DNA from: Thiohalomonas denitrificans
GTDB taxonomy: Bacteria > Pseudomonadota > Gammaproteobacteria > Thiohalomonadales > Thiohalomonadaceae
Assembly: GCA_020725115.1 (NCBI GenBank)
Contig: DYFR01000002.1
Coordinates: 107,871-171,870, forward strand
DNA length: 64,000 bases
Direction of reading: 5' to 3'
Positions 1 to 10,726 of this stretch are shown here, in pieces. The translations under genes and the position numbers were made by a program. The notes under the pieces are model-generated. The model made no database searches. It saw nothing but the letters and a program-made list of their open reading frames with translations, and was not told where the DNA came from. How positions within the stretch are numbered: the stretch's first letter is position 1; the number at the start of each line of letters is the position of its first letter.

Positions 1-364
1 GCGCTGCATCCATGGCGGTAATCACCGCCTGATGCGGCGTACGTCGATCCGCACTGAGGATCACCCGTGGTTTGGTTTCGTCGCCGGCGGCCCTGGCAAT
101 GGCCTGCTTGAGGGTCTCCAGCCGGGTATTGAGTACCTCCTGCCGGTTGACGAAGAAACGTCCTTCACCGTCGATGCTGATCTCCACGACCTTGCGCTCG
201 TTCTCGAGCACCTCACCCGAGGCCTCGGGCAGTTCGATGCTGATCTCGGTCTCGCGGTTGAAGGTGGTCGACACCATGAAGAAGATCAGCAGCAGGAATA
301 CCACGTCGATGAGCGGCGTCAGATTGACATCCGGCTCCTCGCGCCGATTGGCCTGAAACTTCAT
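1..364 (-). CDS. exbD: Biopolymer transport protein ExbD/TolR family (partial, C-terminus cut by window edge)
   Basis: Translating the minus strand from 364 gives 121 residues that run off the window. The protein has a short cytoplasmic N-terminus, then one membrane helix carrying LTPLIDVVFLLLIFFM, with the Asp that ExbD/TolR proteins need for proton coupling. A periplasmic domain follows. With ExbB it forms the proton-driven stator that energises TonB-type outer-membrane transport. The start codon shares one base with the stop of exbB (TGATG), so translation is probably coupled. The order comEC-exbB-exbD is common in gammaproteobacteria, often followed by msbA and lpxK, which would lie outside the window. 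Confidence 0.93.
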   Translation of the reverse strand, partial: MKFQANRREEPDVNLTPLIDVVFLLLIFFMVSTTFNRETEISIELPEASGEVLENERKVVEISIDGEGRFFVNRQEVLNTRLETLKQAIARAAGDETKPRVILSADRRTPHQAVITAMDAA

Positions 365-990
365 CAGCTGGCGACCTCGGCGGCCTCACGCTCGCCGTGG
401 ATCACCTCCACCAGTTTGAGTGCCTCCTCCTCCATCTTCAGCACCAGGGCATCCACCTTGCCGCGGAAGTAGCGATAGAACATCAGGCTGGGGATGGCGA
501 CGGTAAGGCCGGCGGCGGTGGTGATCAGCGCCTCGGAGATGCCGCCGGCAAGCACACCCGGGTTGCCCACGCCCTGGGTGGTGATGGCGGTGAACACCTT
601 GATCATGCCGAGCACGGTGCCAAGCAGGCCAAGCAGCGGCGAAATGGAGGCGATGGTGCCGAGGGTATTGAGGTAGCGCTCCAGTTCCAGCACCACCTGG
701 CGCCCGGTCTCCTCCAGACTCTCCTTCATCACCTCGCGACTGTGGGCCATGTTGAGCAGGCCGGCGGCCAGTACCCGTCCCAGCGGTGAACTGTTGCGCA
801 ATGCCAGCACCCGCTCCTGGCTCAGCTGGTTGTTCTTGCGCCAGTGCCATACCTGCGCCACCAGATTTTTCGGGGTTACCTTGTCCTGACGCAGGCTCCA
901 GAAACGCTCCGCAGTAATGGCCAGGGCAGCAATGGAACAGAGAATGATCGGCACCATCAGCCAGCCGCCGGCAACGATAATTTCAAACAC
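364..990 (-). CDS. exbB: MotA/TolQ/ExbB proton channel family protein
   Basis: This 208-residue protein has the ExbB/TolQ layout. An N-terminal helix (about residues 7-28) is followed by a cytoplasmic loop, and then by two helices around LGTIASISPLLGLLGTVLGM and ALITTAAGLTVAIPSLMFYR, the family signature region. It forms the pentameric inner-membrane channel that surrounds ExbD and drives TonB. The gene overlaps exbD by one base and lies 73 bases downstream of comEC, on the same strand. Length and motifs are normal for the ExbB type that sits beside comEC; a TolQ role is less likely because no tolA, tolB or pal is nearby. Confidence 0.93.
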   Translation of the reverse strand: MFEIIVAGGWLMVPIILCSIAALAITAERFWSLRQDKVTPKNLVAQVWHWRKNNQLSQERVLALRNSSPLGRVLAAGLLNMAHSREVMKESLEETGRQVVLELERYLNTLGTIASISPLLGLLGTVLGMIKVFTAITTQGVGNPGVLAGGISEALITTAAGLTVAIPSLMFYRYFRGKVDALVLKMEEEALKLVEVIHGEREAAEVAS

Positions 991-1063
991 CCGTAATTCC
1001 CCTCATCAAGACTGCAAAAAGTGGCGACACTGTACCAAATGTGGCCTGCTTGCGGAATGCAGC

Positions 1064-3361
1064 TCAGTCACTGTACCAGTAACGGCGCGCCTGCTGCCGG
1101 TAGGACTCCAGTACAACGCCCTGACCGCCGAGCCGTACCGTGATCGCCCCCTGCGCCGCCGTATCATGCAGCTCGGAGCCGGCGGCACGATAGCGTGCCG
1201 CCACCGCCGGATGCGGGAAGCCATAGCGGTTGCGGTAGCCTATCGAAAACAGCACATGACGTGCTGCCACTGCCGTCACGAACGGCGCGGTGGACGATGT
1301 CTTGCTGCCGTGATGGGGAGCCACCAGCACGTCCGCCGCCAGTTGCTGCGGCACGCGTGCCAGCAATTCGCGTTCCGCCGCGGCCTCGATATCACCACTC
1401 AGCAGCACGGCCCGGCCACCGGCAACGATCCGCAACACGCAGGAGCTGTCATTGCCCTTGCTGCCGTGCCCCCCCTGCGGTGGTGGATACAACAGCTCAA
1501 AACTGACGCCGTCCCACTGCCACCGCTGGCCGCTGTGGCAGGGCTCATGTTCACGCCAGGGCAAGGGTACGGCGGCACTGCTGACAAAACGCCCCACCTC
1601 CAGCCCCTCGAATACCGCCGCCGCACCACCGGCATGATCACTGTCGCCGTGACTGAGGATCAGGGTATCGATGCGGCGGAGACCGTAATGACGCAGCACC
1701 GGCACGATCACCATCTCACCCGCATCGGTTCCGGAACCATAGCCTGGCCCGGTGTCGTACAGCAGCGTATGACCCGCGGTGCGCACCAGCACCGCCAGCC
1801 CCTGCCCCACATCCAGCAGCGTCACCCAGGCCTGGCCCGGCGCCGGCCCCGCCGGGCGTGCCAACAACATGGGCAGCAGCCATACCAGACCCAGCCAGCG
1901 CGCCGGCCAGCCACGCGGTGCCAGCAGCCAGATCAGGCCCAGCACGGCCGGCAGCATGGTCCAGGGGGCTGCCGCCAGCACGCTCCAGTCCGCCGGCAGC
2001 AAACCGGCGCAGAACTCCAGCCACCACCACAGGACATCGAGGGCCAGCAGGGCCAGTTGCAACAGCCACGCCGCCGGTACCGGCAACAGCGTGGCCAGTA
2101 CCGTGGCCAGCAATACCAGCGGCACCACCAGCAGCGACACCCACGGCACCGCCAGCAGATTGGCCAGGGGTGAAATCAGCGGCACCTGCTGGAACCACAG
2201 CGACAGCAAGGGGGCCAGGCCCAGCGCCACCAGCACCTGCACCCGCCCCCAGCGCCACCACCAGCCCGAAGCAGCCAGGCGTCCGCCCATACCGTAGAGA
2301 ATCACCGCCACCGCACCAAAGGACAGCCAGAAGCCGGGCGACAGCACCGCCAGCGGATCGAGGATCAGCACGACCAGCAGAGCCAGAGACAGCACCCGAG
2401 CGGGGCGCAGCGCACGCTGGCCGAGCAGGGCCAGCATCGCCACCGCCACCATGATCAGGGCACGCTGCGTGGGAATGGAAAAACCGGCCAGCGCCGCATA
2501 CAGTGCGGCGGCAAGCAATGCCGCCAGGGCCGCGGCCTTGGGCGCAGGCAGGTGCTCCGGCCAGGGCCAGAAACGGCGTGTCAGGAAAAACACCAGACCG
2601 GCAACGATACCGATGTGCAGGCCGGAGATGGCGACCAGATGATTGGTGCCGGTGGCACGCAGCAATTGCCATTGCCCACGCTCAACTCCCTGCCGCTCCC
2701 CCAGTGCCAGTGCCGCCACCAGACCGCCAAGGGGATGCTCGCCTGTCAGCGTGCGCAACTGCTCGTGCAGCCGCTGGCGCAGGCGCTGCAAGGGAGCCGT
2801 GTTGCTGTCTGTCGACAGCAACACGGTGTCTGCACCTGGCCGCACATAACCGGTAGCGCGAATGCGCTGCTGGAACAGCCAGCCCTCGTAATCGAAGGTA
2901 CCGGGATTCACCATGCCGTGCGGCCGCTTCAGCCGCGCCTGCAGGCGCCAGCGCTGCCCCGCTTCCAGGTGCGGATAAGGGCGGTACCAGGCCAGCCGTA
3001 CCCGGCCAGGAGAGGGTATCGGCTCGCCGCGATGATGCAAGCGCGTGATATCGAACAGAAAGCGGGCGCGCTGCGCATCCGTCTCGGGCAGGCTGACTAT
3101 CACCCCCTCCAGCACCATATCCTCGCCCTCCAGCGTGGAAGGCAGGTAGTGTTGCAACACGGCAGCGGCACTGAACCAGGCCCACAGAAAACCGGCAACG
3201 GCCAGCATCACGGGTTGCACGCCCCGCCGCCAGCGCGGCGGCAACAGCCAGGGCAACAGCAGCAAGGGCAACAAACCGGTCAGCCAGATGGCAGCCGGCA
3301 GCTCTACCTGCAGCTGGAGGAGGACAATACCGAAAAGAAAGGCCAGCGTCCCTGCGACCAT
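1064..3361 (-). CDS. comEC: DNA internalization-related competence protein ComEC/Rec2
   Basis: Forms the inner-membrane channel for uptake of single-stranded DNA in natural transformation. About 765 residues with three family parts: an N-terminal membrane/OB-like region (DUF4131), a central multi-helix Competence domain containing NHLVAISGLHIGIVAGLVFF, and a C-terminal metallo-beta-lactamase-like domain with LSHGDSDHAGG and a later APHHGSKTSS motif. I chose the ATG at 3361 because the protein then begins directly with a hydrophobic helix (MVAGTLAFLF); the frame is open 14 codons further upstream. It reads toward exbB and may share its transcript. The downstream neighbours suit its usual gammaproteobacterial context. 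Confidence 0.93.
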   Translation of the reverse strand: MVAGTLAFLFGIVLLQLQVELPAAIWLTGLLPLLLLPWLLPPRWRRGVQPVMLAVAGFLWAWFSAAAVLQHYLPSTLEGEDMVLEGVIVSLPETDAQRARFLFDITRLHHRGEPIPSPGRVRLAWYRPYPHLEAGQRWRLQARLKRPHGMVNPGTFDYEGWLFQQRIRATGYVRPGADTVLLSTDSNTAPLQRLRQRLHEQLRTLTGEHPLGGLVAALALGERQGVERGQWQLLRATGTNHLVAISGLHIGIVAGLVFFLTRRFWPWPEHLPAPKAAALAALLAAALYAALAGFSIPTQRALIMVAVAMLALLGQRALRPARVLSLALLVVLILDPLAVLSPGFWLSFGAVAVILYGMGGRLAASGWWWRWGRVQVLVALGLAPLLSLWFQQVPLISPLANLLAVPWVSLLVVPLVLLATVLATLLPVPAAWLLQLALLALDVLWWWLEFCAGLLPADWSVLAAAPWTMLPAVLGLIWLLAPRGWPARWLGLVWLLPMLLARPAGPAPGQAWVTLLDVGQGLAVLVRTAGHTLLYDTGPGYGSGTDAGEMVIVPVLRHYGLRRIDTLILSHGDSDHAGGAAAVFEGLEVGRFVSSAAVPLPWREHEPCHSGQRWQWDGVSFELLYPPPQGGHGSKGNDSSCVLRIVAGGRAVLLSGDIEAAAERELLARVPQQLAADVLVAPHHGSKTSSTAPFVTAVAARHVLFSIGYRNRYGFPHPAVAARYRAAGSELHDTAAQGAITVRLGGQGVVLESYRQQARRYWYSD

Positions 3362-3436
3362 GTTCCCTGTTCCCGACGGTTTGTGGATAATAGGGCCGCC
3401 CAACCCGAACCCAAATCAGGCGCGTTCCCGCTCCAC

Positions 3437-3982
3437 ATGCCAAAAAAGTTTATCAAGCGCCTAATGCCGGATCACCGCGTGATCCGCGAACACCGGTATT
3501 TGCGCATTTTTGGCAACCTGATGCGCGATCCGAACCTGTTTCACCTGAACCGACGTTCTGCCTCCGGCGCCTTTGCCAACGGTCTGTTCTGGGCCTTTGT
3601 ACCGATGCCGTTCCAGATGCTGCCGGCAGCACTGTTCGCCATCCTGTTTCGCGTCAATCTGCCGCTGTCCGTCGCGCTGGTATGGGTATCCAACCCGATC
3701 ACCATGCCGCCATTGTTTTATTTCTGCTACAAGGTCGGCAGCTGGCTGCTGGACATGCCCGTACACAAAATAGAACTCGAACTTTCCTTCCAGTGGCTGA
3801 CCACCGAACTGTCCCTCATCTGGGCTCCGTTCCTGCTCGGCTGTTTCGTGGTCGGCATCATCAGCGGCCTGCTCGGCTATTTTGCTGTCCGCATCCTCTG
3901 GCGCCTGCATCTGATCCGCCACTGGCAACACAAGAAGCGCGCACGGGAACTGCGCAAGACTTTTGAAAACAGTGACAAGTGA
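3437..3982 (+). CDS. DUF2062 domain-containing membrane protein
   Basis: A 181-residue protein starting MPKKFIKRLMPD. It has a basic N-terminus, a hydrophobic core with the DUF2062-type stretch NGLFWAFVPMPFQM and the phrase WVSNPITMPPLFYF, and a final membrane pair ending in a basic tail. The family is widespread in proteobacteria and of unknown biochemical function; it often lies near lolCDE or comEC, as here. The last codons (AGT GAC AAG TGA) are made of the first units of the tandem acaagtg repeat that follows, so the C-terminal end may have been set by that repeat. It is transcribed divergently from comEC. Confidence 0.85.
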   Translation: MPKKFIKRLMPDHRVIREHRYLRIFGNLMRDPNLFHLNRRSASGAFANGLFWAFVPMPFQMLPAALFAILFRVNLPLSVALVWVSNPITMPPLFYFCYKVGSWLLDMPVHKIELELSFQWLTTELSLIWAPFLLGCFVVGIISGLLGYFAVRILWRLHLIRHWQHKKRARELRKTFENSDK

Positions 3983-4035
3983 CAAGTGACAAGTTGCAAG
4001 TTACAAGATTTCTTCTTGAAACTTGTCACTTGTGA
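3971..4035. repeat. Inverted repeat of acaagtg-type units (family B, copy 1)
   Basis: The left arm (3971-4007) is a run of gtgaca/agtgac/aagttgc units. The right arm (4014-4035) is its imperfect reverse complement (cttgaaacttgtcacttgtg), separated by about 6 bases. It fills the convergent gap between the DUF2062 gene and lolD and could fold into a long hairpin. Related copies lie at 8791-8850 and 38724-38794. Confidence 0.85.
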
Positions 4036-4041
4036 CTGCCG

Positions 4042-4716
4042 TTAAACGATCCTGCCATCTTCCAATCTGAGAATGCGGTGCATGCGCGCCGCCAGGCCCA
4101 TGTCGTGGGTCACCACCACGAAGCTGGTACTGAGTTCCTCGTTCAGCTCCAGCATCAGGGCATACACCTGCTCGGCAGTATGCTGATCCAGATTACCGGT
4201 GGGTTCGTCCGCCAGCACGCATTGCGGCTGCGTCACCAGGGCCCGCGCCAAAGCGGCGCGCTGCCGCTCTCCACCGGACAGTTCGCCCGGCTTGTGGCTC
4301 AGGCGATGCCCCAGGCCGACGCGCTGCAGCATGTCCGTGGCGCGGCGCGCTGCCGCGTCCGGCCGGGTACCACCGATGAGCAGCGGCATCGCCACGTTCT
4401 CCAGGGCAGAAAATTCCTGCAGCAGGTGATGAAACTGATAGACGAAGCCCAGTGCGCGGTTGCGCAGGCGGCCACGCGCGGCCTCACCCAGACTGGCCAT
4501 GTCCTGCCCGGCCACCTCAACGCGGCCGCTGCTCGGCAACTCCAGGCCACCGAGCAGGTGCAGCAGCGTGCTCTTGCCGGAACCGGACGCGCCCACCACG
4601 GCGATGCGCTCGCCGCGTGCCACGCCGAGGCTTACATCGCGCAACACCTCCACCGCCTGCGGGCCTTCGGTATAGGTCTTGCAAAGTCCCTGACAGGACA
4701 GCACCACCTCACTCAT
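4042..4716 (-). CDS. lolD: Lipoprotein-releasing ABC transporter, ATP-binding subunit LolD
   Basis: ATPase of the LolCDE complex, which extracts outer-membrane lipoproteins from the inner membrane and hands them to LolA. The 224-residue protein has Walker [10 protein letters not shown], signature [15 protein letters not shown] and Walker [13 protein letters not shown]. The start at 4716 ([11 protein letters not shown]) fits the family length; the frame is open further upstream, but that part reads through lolC. It overlaps the end of the permease gene by 8 bases, typical of a coupled lolC-lolD pair. Confidence 0.95.
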   Translation of the reverse strand: MSEVVLSCQGLCKTYTEGPQAVEVLRDVSLGVARGERIAVVGASGSGKSTLLHLLGGLELPSSGRVEVAGQDMASLGEAARGRLRNRALGFVYQFHHLLQEFSALENVAMPLLIGGTRPDAAARRATDMLQRVGLGHRLSHKPGELSGGERQRAALARALVTQPQCVLADEPTGNLDQHTAEQVYALMLELNEELSTSFVVVTHDMGLAARMHRILRLEDGRIV

Positions 4717-5956
4717 AGCGCAGCGCCTCCGCCGGCTGGGTGCGCGCCGCGCTCCAGGCCGGATACAGGGTGGCGATGATGCTGAGCAGGAACGACACCA
4801 CGGCAATGCGCAGCACGTCGATTCCATTCAGCCGCGACGGCAGATTGCTGATGTAATACACATCCGCCGGCAGGAACTGCACCGCAAACAGGCGCTCGAT
4901 GGCCGGCACGATGGTCTCCACGTTGAGTGCCAGGGCGATACCGCCAATGACGCCAAACAGGGTGCCGATGAAACCGATCACCGTGCCCTGCACCATGAAC
5001 ACCCCCATCACCTCGCGCGGCGCGAGGCCGAGGGTGCGCAAGATGGCGATGTCGGTCTTCTTGTCGGTCACCACCATCACCAGGGTGGAGACGATGTTGA
5101 AGGCGGCCACCGCCACAATGAGGAACAGGATCACGAACATCACCGTCTTCTCGGTGCGGATGGCGCGGAAGAAATTGGCATGCTGCTGGGTCCAGTCGCT
5201 GACCAGGTAGCTACCGGGCAGGGTCTGCGCCATTTCGCGTACCACCCACGGCGCACGGAACATGTCCTCCAGCTTGAGGCGCACCCCGGTCACCTCCCCG
5301 GGCATGCGGAACAGGATCGCCGCATCGTCCAGATGTACCAGGGCCAGGGCGCTGTCGTATTCGTACATGCCCACCTCGAAGATGCCGCTGACGGTGAAGC
5401 GCTTCAGCCGCGGCACCACGCCGGCGGGGGTGACGTTGGCCGACGGCGTCACCAGGGTCACCTTGTCGCCCAGCATCACGCCGAGGATGCGCGCCAGGTC
5501 GACGCCGAGGATGATGTTGTAATCGCCGGCGCGCAGATCATCCAGGCTGCCGGTGAGCATCTTGTCGCCCACCTCCGACACCGCCGGCTCCTCCGCCGGC
5601 AGCACACCGCGGATCAGGGCGCCGTTGACACGCGATCCCTCGATCAGCATGCCTTCCTTCTGAATATAGGGCGCCGCCCCCAGCACGCGCGCATCGCGCC
5701 GGGCCAGCTCGGCCACCTCCAGCCAGTTGCGCAGCGGTGCGCCATAGCCGCTGATGGTGGCGTGGGAGGTCATGCCCAGGATGCGGGTGCGCAACTCGTG
5801 CTCGAAGCCGTTCATCACCGACAGCACGGTGATCAGCGCCGTCACGCCCAGGGCGATGCCGAGCATGGAGATGAGCGAGATGAAGGAGATGAAATGGTTA
5901 CGCCGCTTGGCGCGGGTGTAACGCAAACCGATATAGAGGATGAGGGGCCGGAACAT
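4709..5956 (-). CDS. lolC: Lipoprotein-releasing ABC transporter permease, LolC/LolE family
   Basis: A 415-residue inner-membrane permease. It has an N-terminal helix just after [13 protein letters not shown], a large periplasmic MacB-like domain (about residues 45-260) and three C-terminal helices of the FtsX type, including the family phrase [17 protein letters not shown]. It works with LolD in lipoprotein release. Only one permease gene is present before lolD; many gammaproteobacteria outside the enterics carry a single LolF-like permease instead of separate LolC and LolE, so the exact subunit name is uncertain. Confidence 0.93.
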   Translation of the reverse strand: MFRPLILYIGLRYTRAKRRNHFISFISLISMLGIALGVTALITVLSVMNGFEHELRTRILGMTSHATISGYGAPLRNWLEVAELARRDARVLGAAPYIQKEGMLIEGSRVNGALIRGVLPAEEPAVSEVGDKMLTGSLDDLRAGDYNIILGVDLARILGVMLGDKVTLVTPSANVTPAGVVPRLKRFTVSGIFEVGMYEYDSALALVHLDDAAILFRMPGEVTGVRLKLEDMFRAPWVVREMAQTLPGSYLVSDWTQQHANFFRAIRTEKTVMFVILFLIVAVAAFNIVSTLVMVVTDKKTDIAILRTLGLAPREVMGVFMVQGTVIGFIGTLFGVIGGIALALNVETIVPAIERLFAVQFLPADVYYISNLPSRLNGIDVLRIAVVSFLLSIIATLYPAWSAARTQPAEALRYE

Positions 5957-5965
5957 GGGGCGACA

Positions 5966-6343
5966 TTAAACCACAACCGGTTCCCAGGAGTCTGCGATCA
6001 ACTCCACCGCATTGCCGTCCGGGTCGCGACAGAACAGCGCCGCCCGGCCGGAGCGGCTGCGGGTATAGGCAATGCCGGCGGCCTCCAGGCGGGCAATCAG
6101 GCCGTCCAGGTCCGGGCAGGACAGGGCCAGGTGACGGTCGCGGCCGCCGTGCTCCGGCCGCCCCTGTACCGGATCGGGATTGGGCAGTTCCAGCAGGTGG
6201 ATCTGCTGGCCGCCCACGGCCAGCCAGGCGCCGGGAAAGCCCAGGTCGGGGCGCAGCGCCTCGGACAGGCCGAGGATATCGCGGTAAAAGACCAGGGAGC
6301 GGCCGGTATCGGCGACGAGCAGACTGACGTGGTGGATATGCAT
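5966..6343 (-). CDS. VOC family protein (glyoxalase/dioxygenase fold)
   Basis: A 125-residue single-domain vicinal oxygen chelate protein. It begins MHIHHVSLLVADTGRSLVFY and ends with the family phrase FCRDPDGNAVELI. Candidate metal ligands are the His in the first strand, the His in DRHLAL and the Glu in NAVELI. Such proteins cover glyoxalases, dioxygenases and resistance proteins, so the substrate cannot be named. The start at 6343 was preferred to the ATG seven codons upstream because the family fold begins here. It ends 9 bases from the lolC start and may share a promoter with the lol genes. Confidence 0.8.
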   Translation of the reverse strand: MHIHHVSLLVADTGRSLVFYRDILGLSEALRPDLGFPGAWLAVGGQQIHLLELPNPDPVQGRPEHGGRDRHLALSCPDLDGLIARLEAAGIAYTRSRSGRAALFCRDPDGNAVELIADSWEPVVV

Positions 6344-6365
6344 GGTGGTAATTGAAAACCTCAAT

Positions 6366-6540
6366 CAGTCCACGAATGAAAACCTTGAGAAGTCCGCAAA
6401 TAAACGCCAATGGACGCAAATATTCATGTTGCTCCCTCAAGACCGGGTTGCTCAACAGGCAGGCAAGGCGGTGCTGGCGGCCCAGGAACTCGATCTATCC
6501 GCCTGGATTCGCGTCCATTCGCGTTCATTTGCGGACTAAA
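6366..6540. repeat. Long inverted repeat with arms of the gcggac/aatggacgc type (family D)
   Basis: The left arm near 6392-6422 (gtccgcaaataaacgccaat and following bases) matches the reverse complement of the right arm near 6507-6536 at roughly 26 of 30 positions, with about 85 bases between. The element fills most of the gap between the VOC gene and dapC. I see no convincing ORF in it. Confidence 0.75.
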
Positions 6541-6635
6541 TTGCTTACCGGGTTTGTTGGACGGCCAAGGGGCATCCTCTTATACTACGGGGCCGTTTTT
6601 CAACTCCGATCCCTGCCCCAACAAACCGCCAGGCA

Positions 6636-7832
6636 ATGAACCCGGATCTCGACAGGCTACAGCCCTATCCCTTTGAAAAGCTTGCCCAGCTCAAGGCCGG
6701 GGTGACGCCGCCGGAGGCGCTGTCCCCTATCGTGCTGTCCATCGGCGAGCCCAAGCACCAGCCGCCCGCCTTCATCCGCGATGAACTCATCGCCAATCTG
6801 GGCGGCCTGGCCAACTACCCGCTCACCAAGGGCCGCGTCGAGCTGCGTGCCGCCATCGCCGCCTGGCTGACCCGCCGCTTCCGGCTCAAGGACGGCAGCG
6901 TGGACGCCGAAAGACATGTCCTGCCGGTGGCCGGCACCCGCGAGGCCCTGTTCGCCTTCGCCCAGGCGGTGGTGGATCGCAGCAGCGATGCGCTGGTGCT
7001 GATGCCGAACCCCTTTTACCAGATCTACGAAGGCGCCGCCCTGCTCGCCGGCGCCGAACCCTGGTTCATGAACACCACCGCCGCCACCGGCTTCCTGCCC
7101 GACCTGGACGCAATCCCGGCCGAGGTATGGCGGCGCTGCCAGTTGCTGTACGTCTGCTCGCCCGGCAACCCCAGCGGCGCGGTGGCGCCCATCGAGTATT
7201 TCCAGCGCCTCATCGCCCTGGCCGACGAACACGATTTCATCATCGCCTCGGACGAATGCTATTCCGAACTGTACAACGACGAGGCCAACCCGCCCGCCGG
7301 GCTGTTGCAGGCCTGCGCCACCCTGGGCCGCGACGACTTCCGCCGCTGCGTGGTGTTCCACTCGCTGTCCAAGCGCTCCAACCTGCCCGGCCTGCGTTCC
7401 GGCTTCGTCGCCGGCGATGCCCAGGTGCTGAACAAGTTCCTGCTCTACCGCACCTACCAAGGCTGCGCCCTGCCGCCGCCGACCCAGGCCGCCAGCACCC
7501 GCGCCTGGCAGAATGAGACACATGTTACGGAAAACCGCGCCTACTACCAGCGCAAGTTCGATGCAGTGGTGGAGATTCTGCGCCCGGTGCTGCCGGTGGA
7601 AAAACCGGCGGCCGGTTTCTACCTGTGGGTGGAGACGCCCATCGACGACGAACGCTTCACGCGCGAACTGTTCGCGCAGCAGCACGTCACCGTACTGCCC
7701 GGCAGCTATCTGTCGCGCGAAGCGCACGGCAGCAATCCGGGCCGCAACCGCGTACGCATCGCCCTGGTGGCGGAAATGGATGAATGCGTGGAGGCGGCCC
7801 GCCGCCTCCGCAAGTTTGTAGAAGCTATTTAA
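6636..7832 (+). CDS. dapC: Succinyldiaminopimelate transaminase DapC
   Basis: A PLP-dependent class I/II aminotransferase of 398 residues that converts N-succinyl-2-amino-6-ketopimelate with glutamate to N-succinyl-diaminopimelate. Seen: MNPDLDRLQPYPFEKL at the start, the substrate phrase LSIGEPKHQPP, and the PLP-lysine region VVFHSLSKRSNLPGLRSGF. The start and the presence of dapD and dapE immediately downstream support DapC rather than another aminotransferase of this fold. The gene is separated from dapD by 127 bases that contain a hairpin repeat, so cotranscription is likely but would run through it. Confidence 0.93.
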   Translation: MNPDLDRLQPYPFEKLAQLKAGVTPPEALSPIVLSIGEPKHQPPAFIRDELIANLGGLANYPLTKGRVELRAAIAAWLTRRFRLKDGSVDAERHVLPVAGTREALFAFAQAVVDRSSDALVLMPNPFYQIYEGAALLAGAEPWFMNTTAATGFLPDLDAIPAEVWRRCQLLYVCSPGNPSGAVAPIEYFQRLIALADEHDFIIASDECYSELYNDEANPPAGLLQACATLGRDDFRRCVVFHSLSKRSNLPGLRSGFVAGDAQVLNKFLLYRTYQGCALPPPTQAASTRAWQNETHVTENRAYYQRKFDAVVEILRPVLPVEKPAAGFYLWVETPIDDERFTRELFAQQHVTVLPGSYLSREAHGSNPGRNRVRIALVAEMDECVEAARRLRKFVEAI

Positions 7833-7843
7833 ATGCCAATACC

Positions 7844-7931
7844 CAACGCAGAGACGCAGAGGCGCAGAAAAACACAGAGATAACAGTAGTCATATTCTCT
7901 GCGTCCTCCGCGTCTCTGCGCCTCTGCGTTG
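7844..7931. repeat. Inverted repeat of gcagag-type units (family A, copy 1)
   Basis: The left arm (7844-7869: caacgcagagacgcagaggc and on) and the right arm (7896-7931, ending gcgcctctgcgttg) are reverse complements over about 25 positions. Each arm is made of degenerate 6- to 8-base units. It lies between dapC and dapD. Related copies are at 10474, 19480, 36231, 37085 and 40400. Confidence 0.88.
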
Positions 7932-7959
7932 AGCCTTTGTTTGATTAACGGAGTTATAA

Positions 7960-8784
7960 ATGAACGATATCAAGAACATCATTGAAGAAGCCTTCGAGCG
8001 CCGTGCCGAGATTACCCCGCGCAATGTCGAGACCCACGTGAAGGAAGCTGTCGAAGAGGCCATCCGCCTGCTCGACAGCGGCAAGCTGCGCGTGGCCGAG
8101 CGTCAGTCTGTGGGCAAGTGGACGGTGAACGAGTGGCTGAAGAAGGCCGTGCTGCTGTCCTTCCGCATCAACGACAACGAATTCATGAAGGGCGGCTTCA
8201 CCAACTACTTCGACAAGGTGCCGTCCAAGTACGCCGACATGAACTCGCGCGACTTCCGCGAAGGCGGCGTGCGCGTGGTGCCGCCGGCCACGGCCCGTCG
8301 CGGCTCCTACATCGCCCCGGGCGCGGTGCTGATGCCCTCCTACGTCAACATCGGCGCCTACGTCGATTCCGGCACCATGGTCGATACCTGGGCGACGGTC
8401 GGCTCCTGCGCCCAGATCGGCAAGAACGTGCACCTGTCCGGCGGCGTCGGCATCGGCGGCGTGCTGGAGCCGCTGCAGGCCGCCCCGACCATCATCGAGG
8501 ACAACTGCTTCATCGGCGCCCGCTCCGAAGTGGTGGAAGGCGTCATCGTCGAGGAAGGCTCCGTCATCTCCATGGGCGTGTACATCGGCCAGTCCACCAA
8601 GATCTACGACCGCGAGACCGGCGAAGTGCACTACGGCCGCGTCCCCGCCGGCTCGGTGGTGGTCTCCGGCAACCTGCCCTCCAAGGACGGCAAGTACAGC
8701 CTGTACTGCGCAGTCATCGTCAAGAAGGTGGACGAGAAGACCCGCGGCAAGGTCGGCATCAACGAACTGCTGCGCGATATCTGA
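7960..8784 (+). CDS. dapD: 2,3,4,5-tetrahydropyridine-2,6-dicarboxylate N-succinyltransferase
   Basis: Succinylates tetrahydrodipicolinate in the succinylase route to diaminopimelate and lysine. The 274-residue length equals the usual DapD. An N-terminal helical domain is followed from about residue 105 by left-handed beta-helix hexapeptide repeats (for example the stretch around [20 protein letters not shown]), and the family phrase [20 protein letters not shown] is present. It is preceded by a family A repeat and followed by a family B repeat, so dapC, dapD and the next gene are each separated by hairpins. Confidence 0.96.
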   Translation: MNDIKNIIEEAFERRAEITPRNVETHVKEAVEEAIRLLDSGKLRVAERQSVGKWTVNEWLKKAVLLSFRINDNEFMKGGFTNYFDKVPSKYADMNSRDFREGGVRVVPPATARRGSYIAPGAVLMPSYVNIGAYVDSGTMVDTWATVGSCAQIGKNVHLSGGVGIGGVLEPLQAAPTIIEDNCFIGARSEVVEGVIVEEGSVISMGVYIGQSTKIYDRETGEVHYGRVPAGSVVVSGNLPSKDGKYSLYCAVIVKKVDEKTRGKVGINELLRDI

Positions 8785-8790
8785 AATAAA

Positions 8791-8850
8791 GTGACAAGTG
8801 GCAAGTGACAAGTTGCAAGAATTTCTTGTGACTTGGAACTTGTCACTTGC
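8791..8850. repeat. Inverted repeat of acaagtg-type units (family B, copy 2)
   Basis: Left arm 8791-8819 (gtgacaagtggcaagtgaca and on) and right arm 8825-8850 (cttgtgacttggaacttgtc and on) are near-complementary, with a 5-base centre. It occupies nearly the whole gap between dapD and the ArsC-like gene. Confidence 0.85.
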
Positions 8851-8859
8851 AAAGACTCC

Positions 8860-10462
<1,603 letters not shown>

Positions 10463-10473
10463 ACCGATTAACA

Positions 10474-10600
10474 CCCGCCGCAGAGGCGCAAAGACGCGGA
10501 GGATATGTGCTGGTGCTATCACGGCCATGACGCGATCTCCGGGTAACACCTTTGCCACCGAATGATCTCTGCGTCTCTGCGCCTCTGCGCCTCTGCGACA
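10474..10600. repeat. Inverted repeat of gcagag-type units (family A, copy 2)
   Basis: The left arm (about 10476-10502, ccgcagaggcgcaaagacgc) and the right arm (10565-10599, tctgcgtctctgcgcctctg and on) are complementary, with a 60-base centre. It lies between dapE and the EF-hand-like gene; I see no ORF here. Confidence 0.82.
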
Positions 10601-10664
10601 GGTTTTAGCCGTTCAACCCAGGCCTAAAGATTCCCCGCCGCCTGCCGTCACCTTAACTGCCCTC

Positions 10665-10691
10665 TAAAGTTCTCCGGCACCGGGACGCTAT
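10665..10691 (+). promoter_or_regulatory. Candidate sigma-28 (FliA-type) promoter upstream of the EF-hand-like gene
   Basis: TAAAGTTC (10665-10672) matches 7 of 8 bases of the sigma-28 -35 element. After exactly 11 bases, GACGCTAT (10684-10691) matches 5 of 8 bases of the -10 element GCCGATAA. The -10 also forms an inverted repeat with atagcgtc at 10699-10706, which could be an operator. It would place a start site about 30 bases before the ATG. No flagellar genes are in the window, so this is suggestive only. Confidence 0.35.
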
Positions 10692-10726
10692 TCCCGCCAT
10701 AGCGTCATCTTCGTCCGGAGCACACC

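Noticed and set aside
5180-6355. Long plus-strand open frame of 391 residues opposite lolC and the VOC gene
   Set aside because: It mirrors GC-rich coding sequence of lolC and VOC, is rich in His, Arg, Gln and Ala, has no domain and no credible ribosome site.
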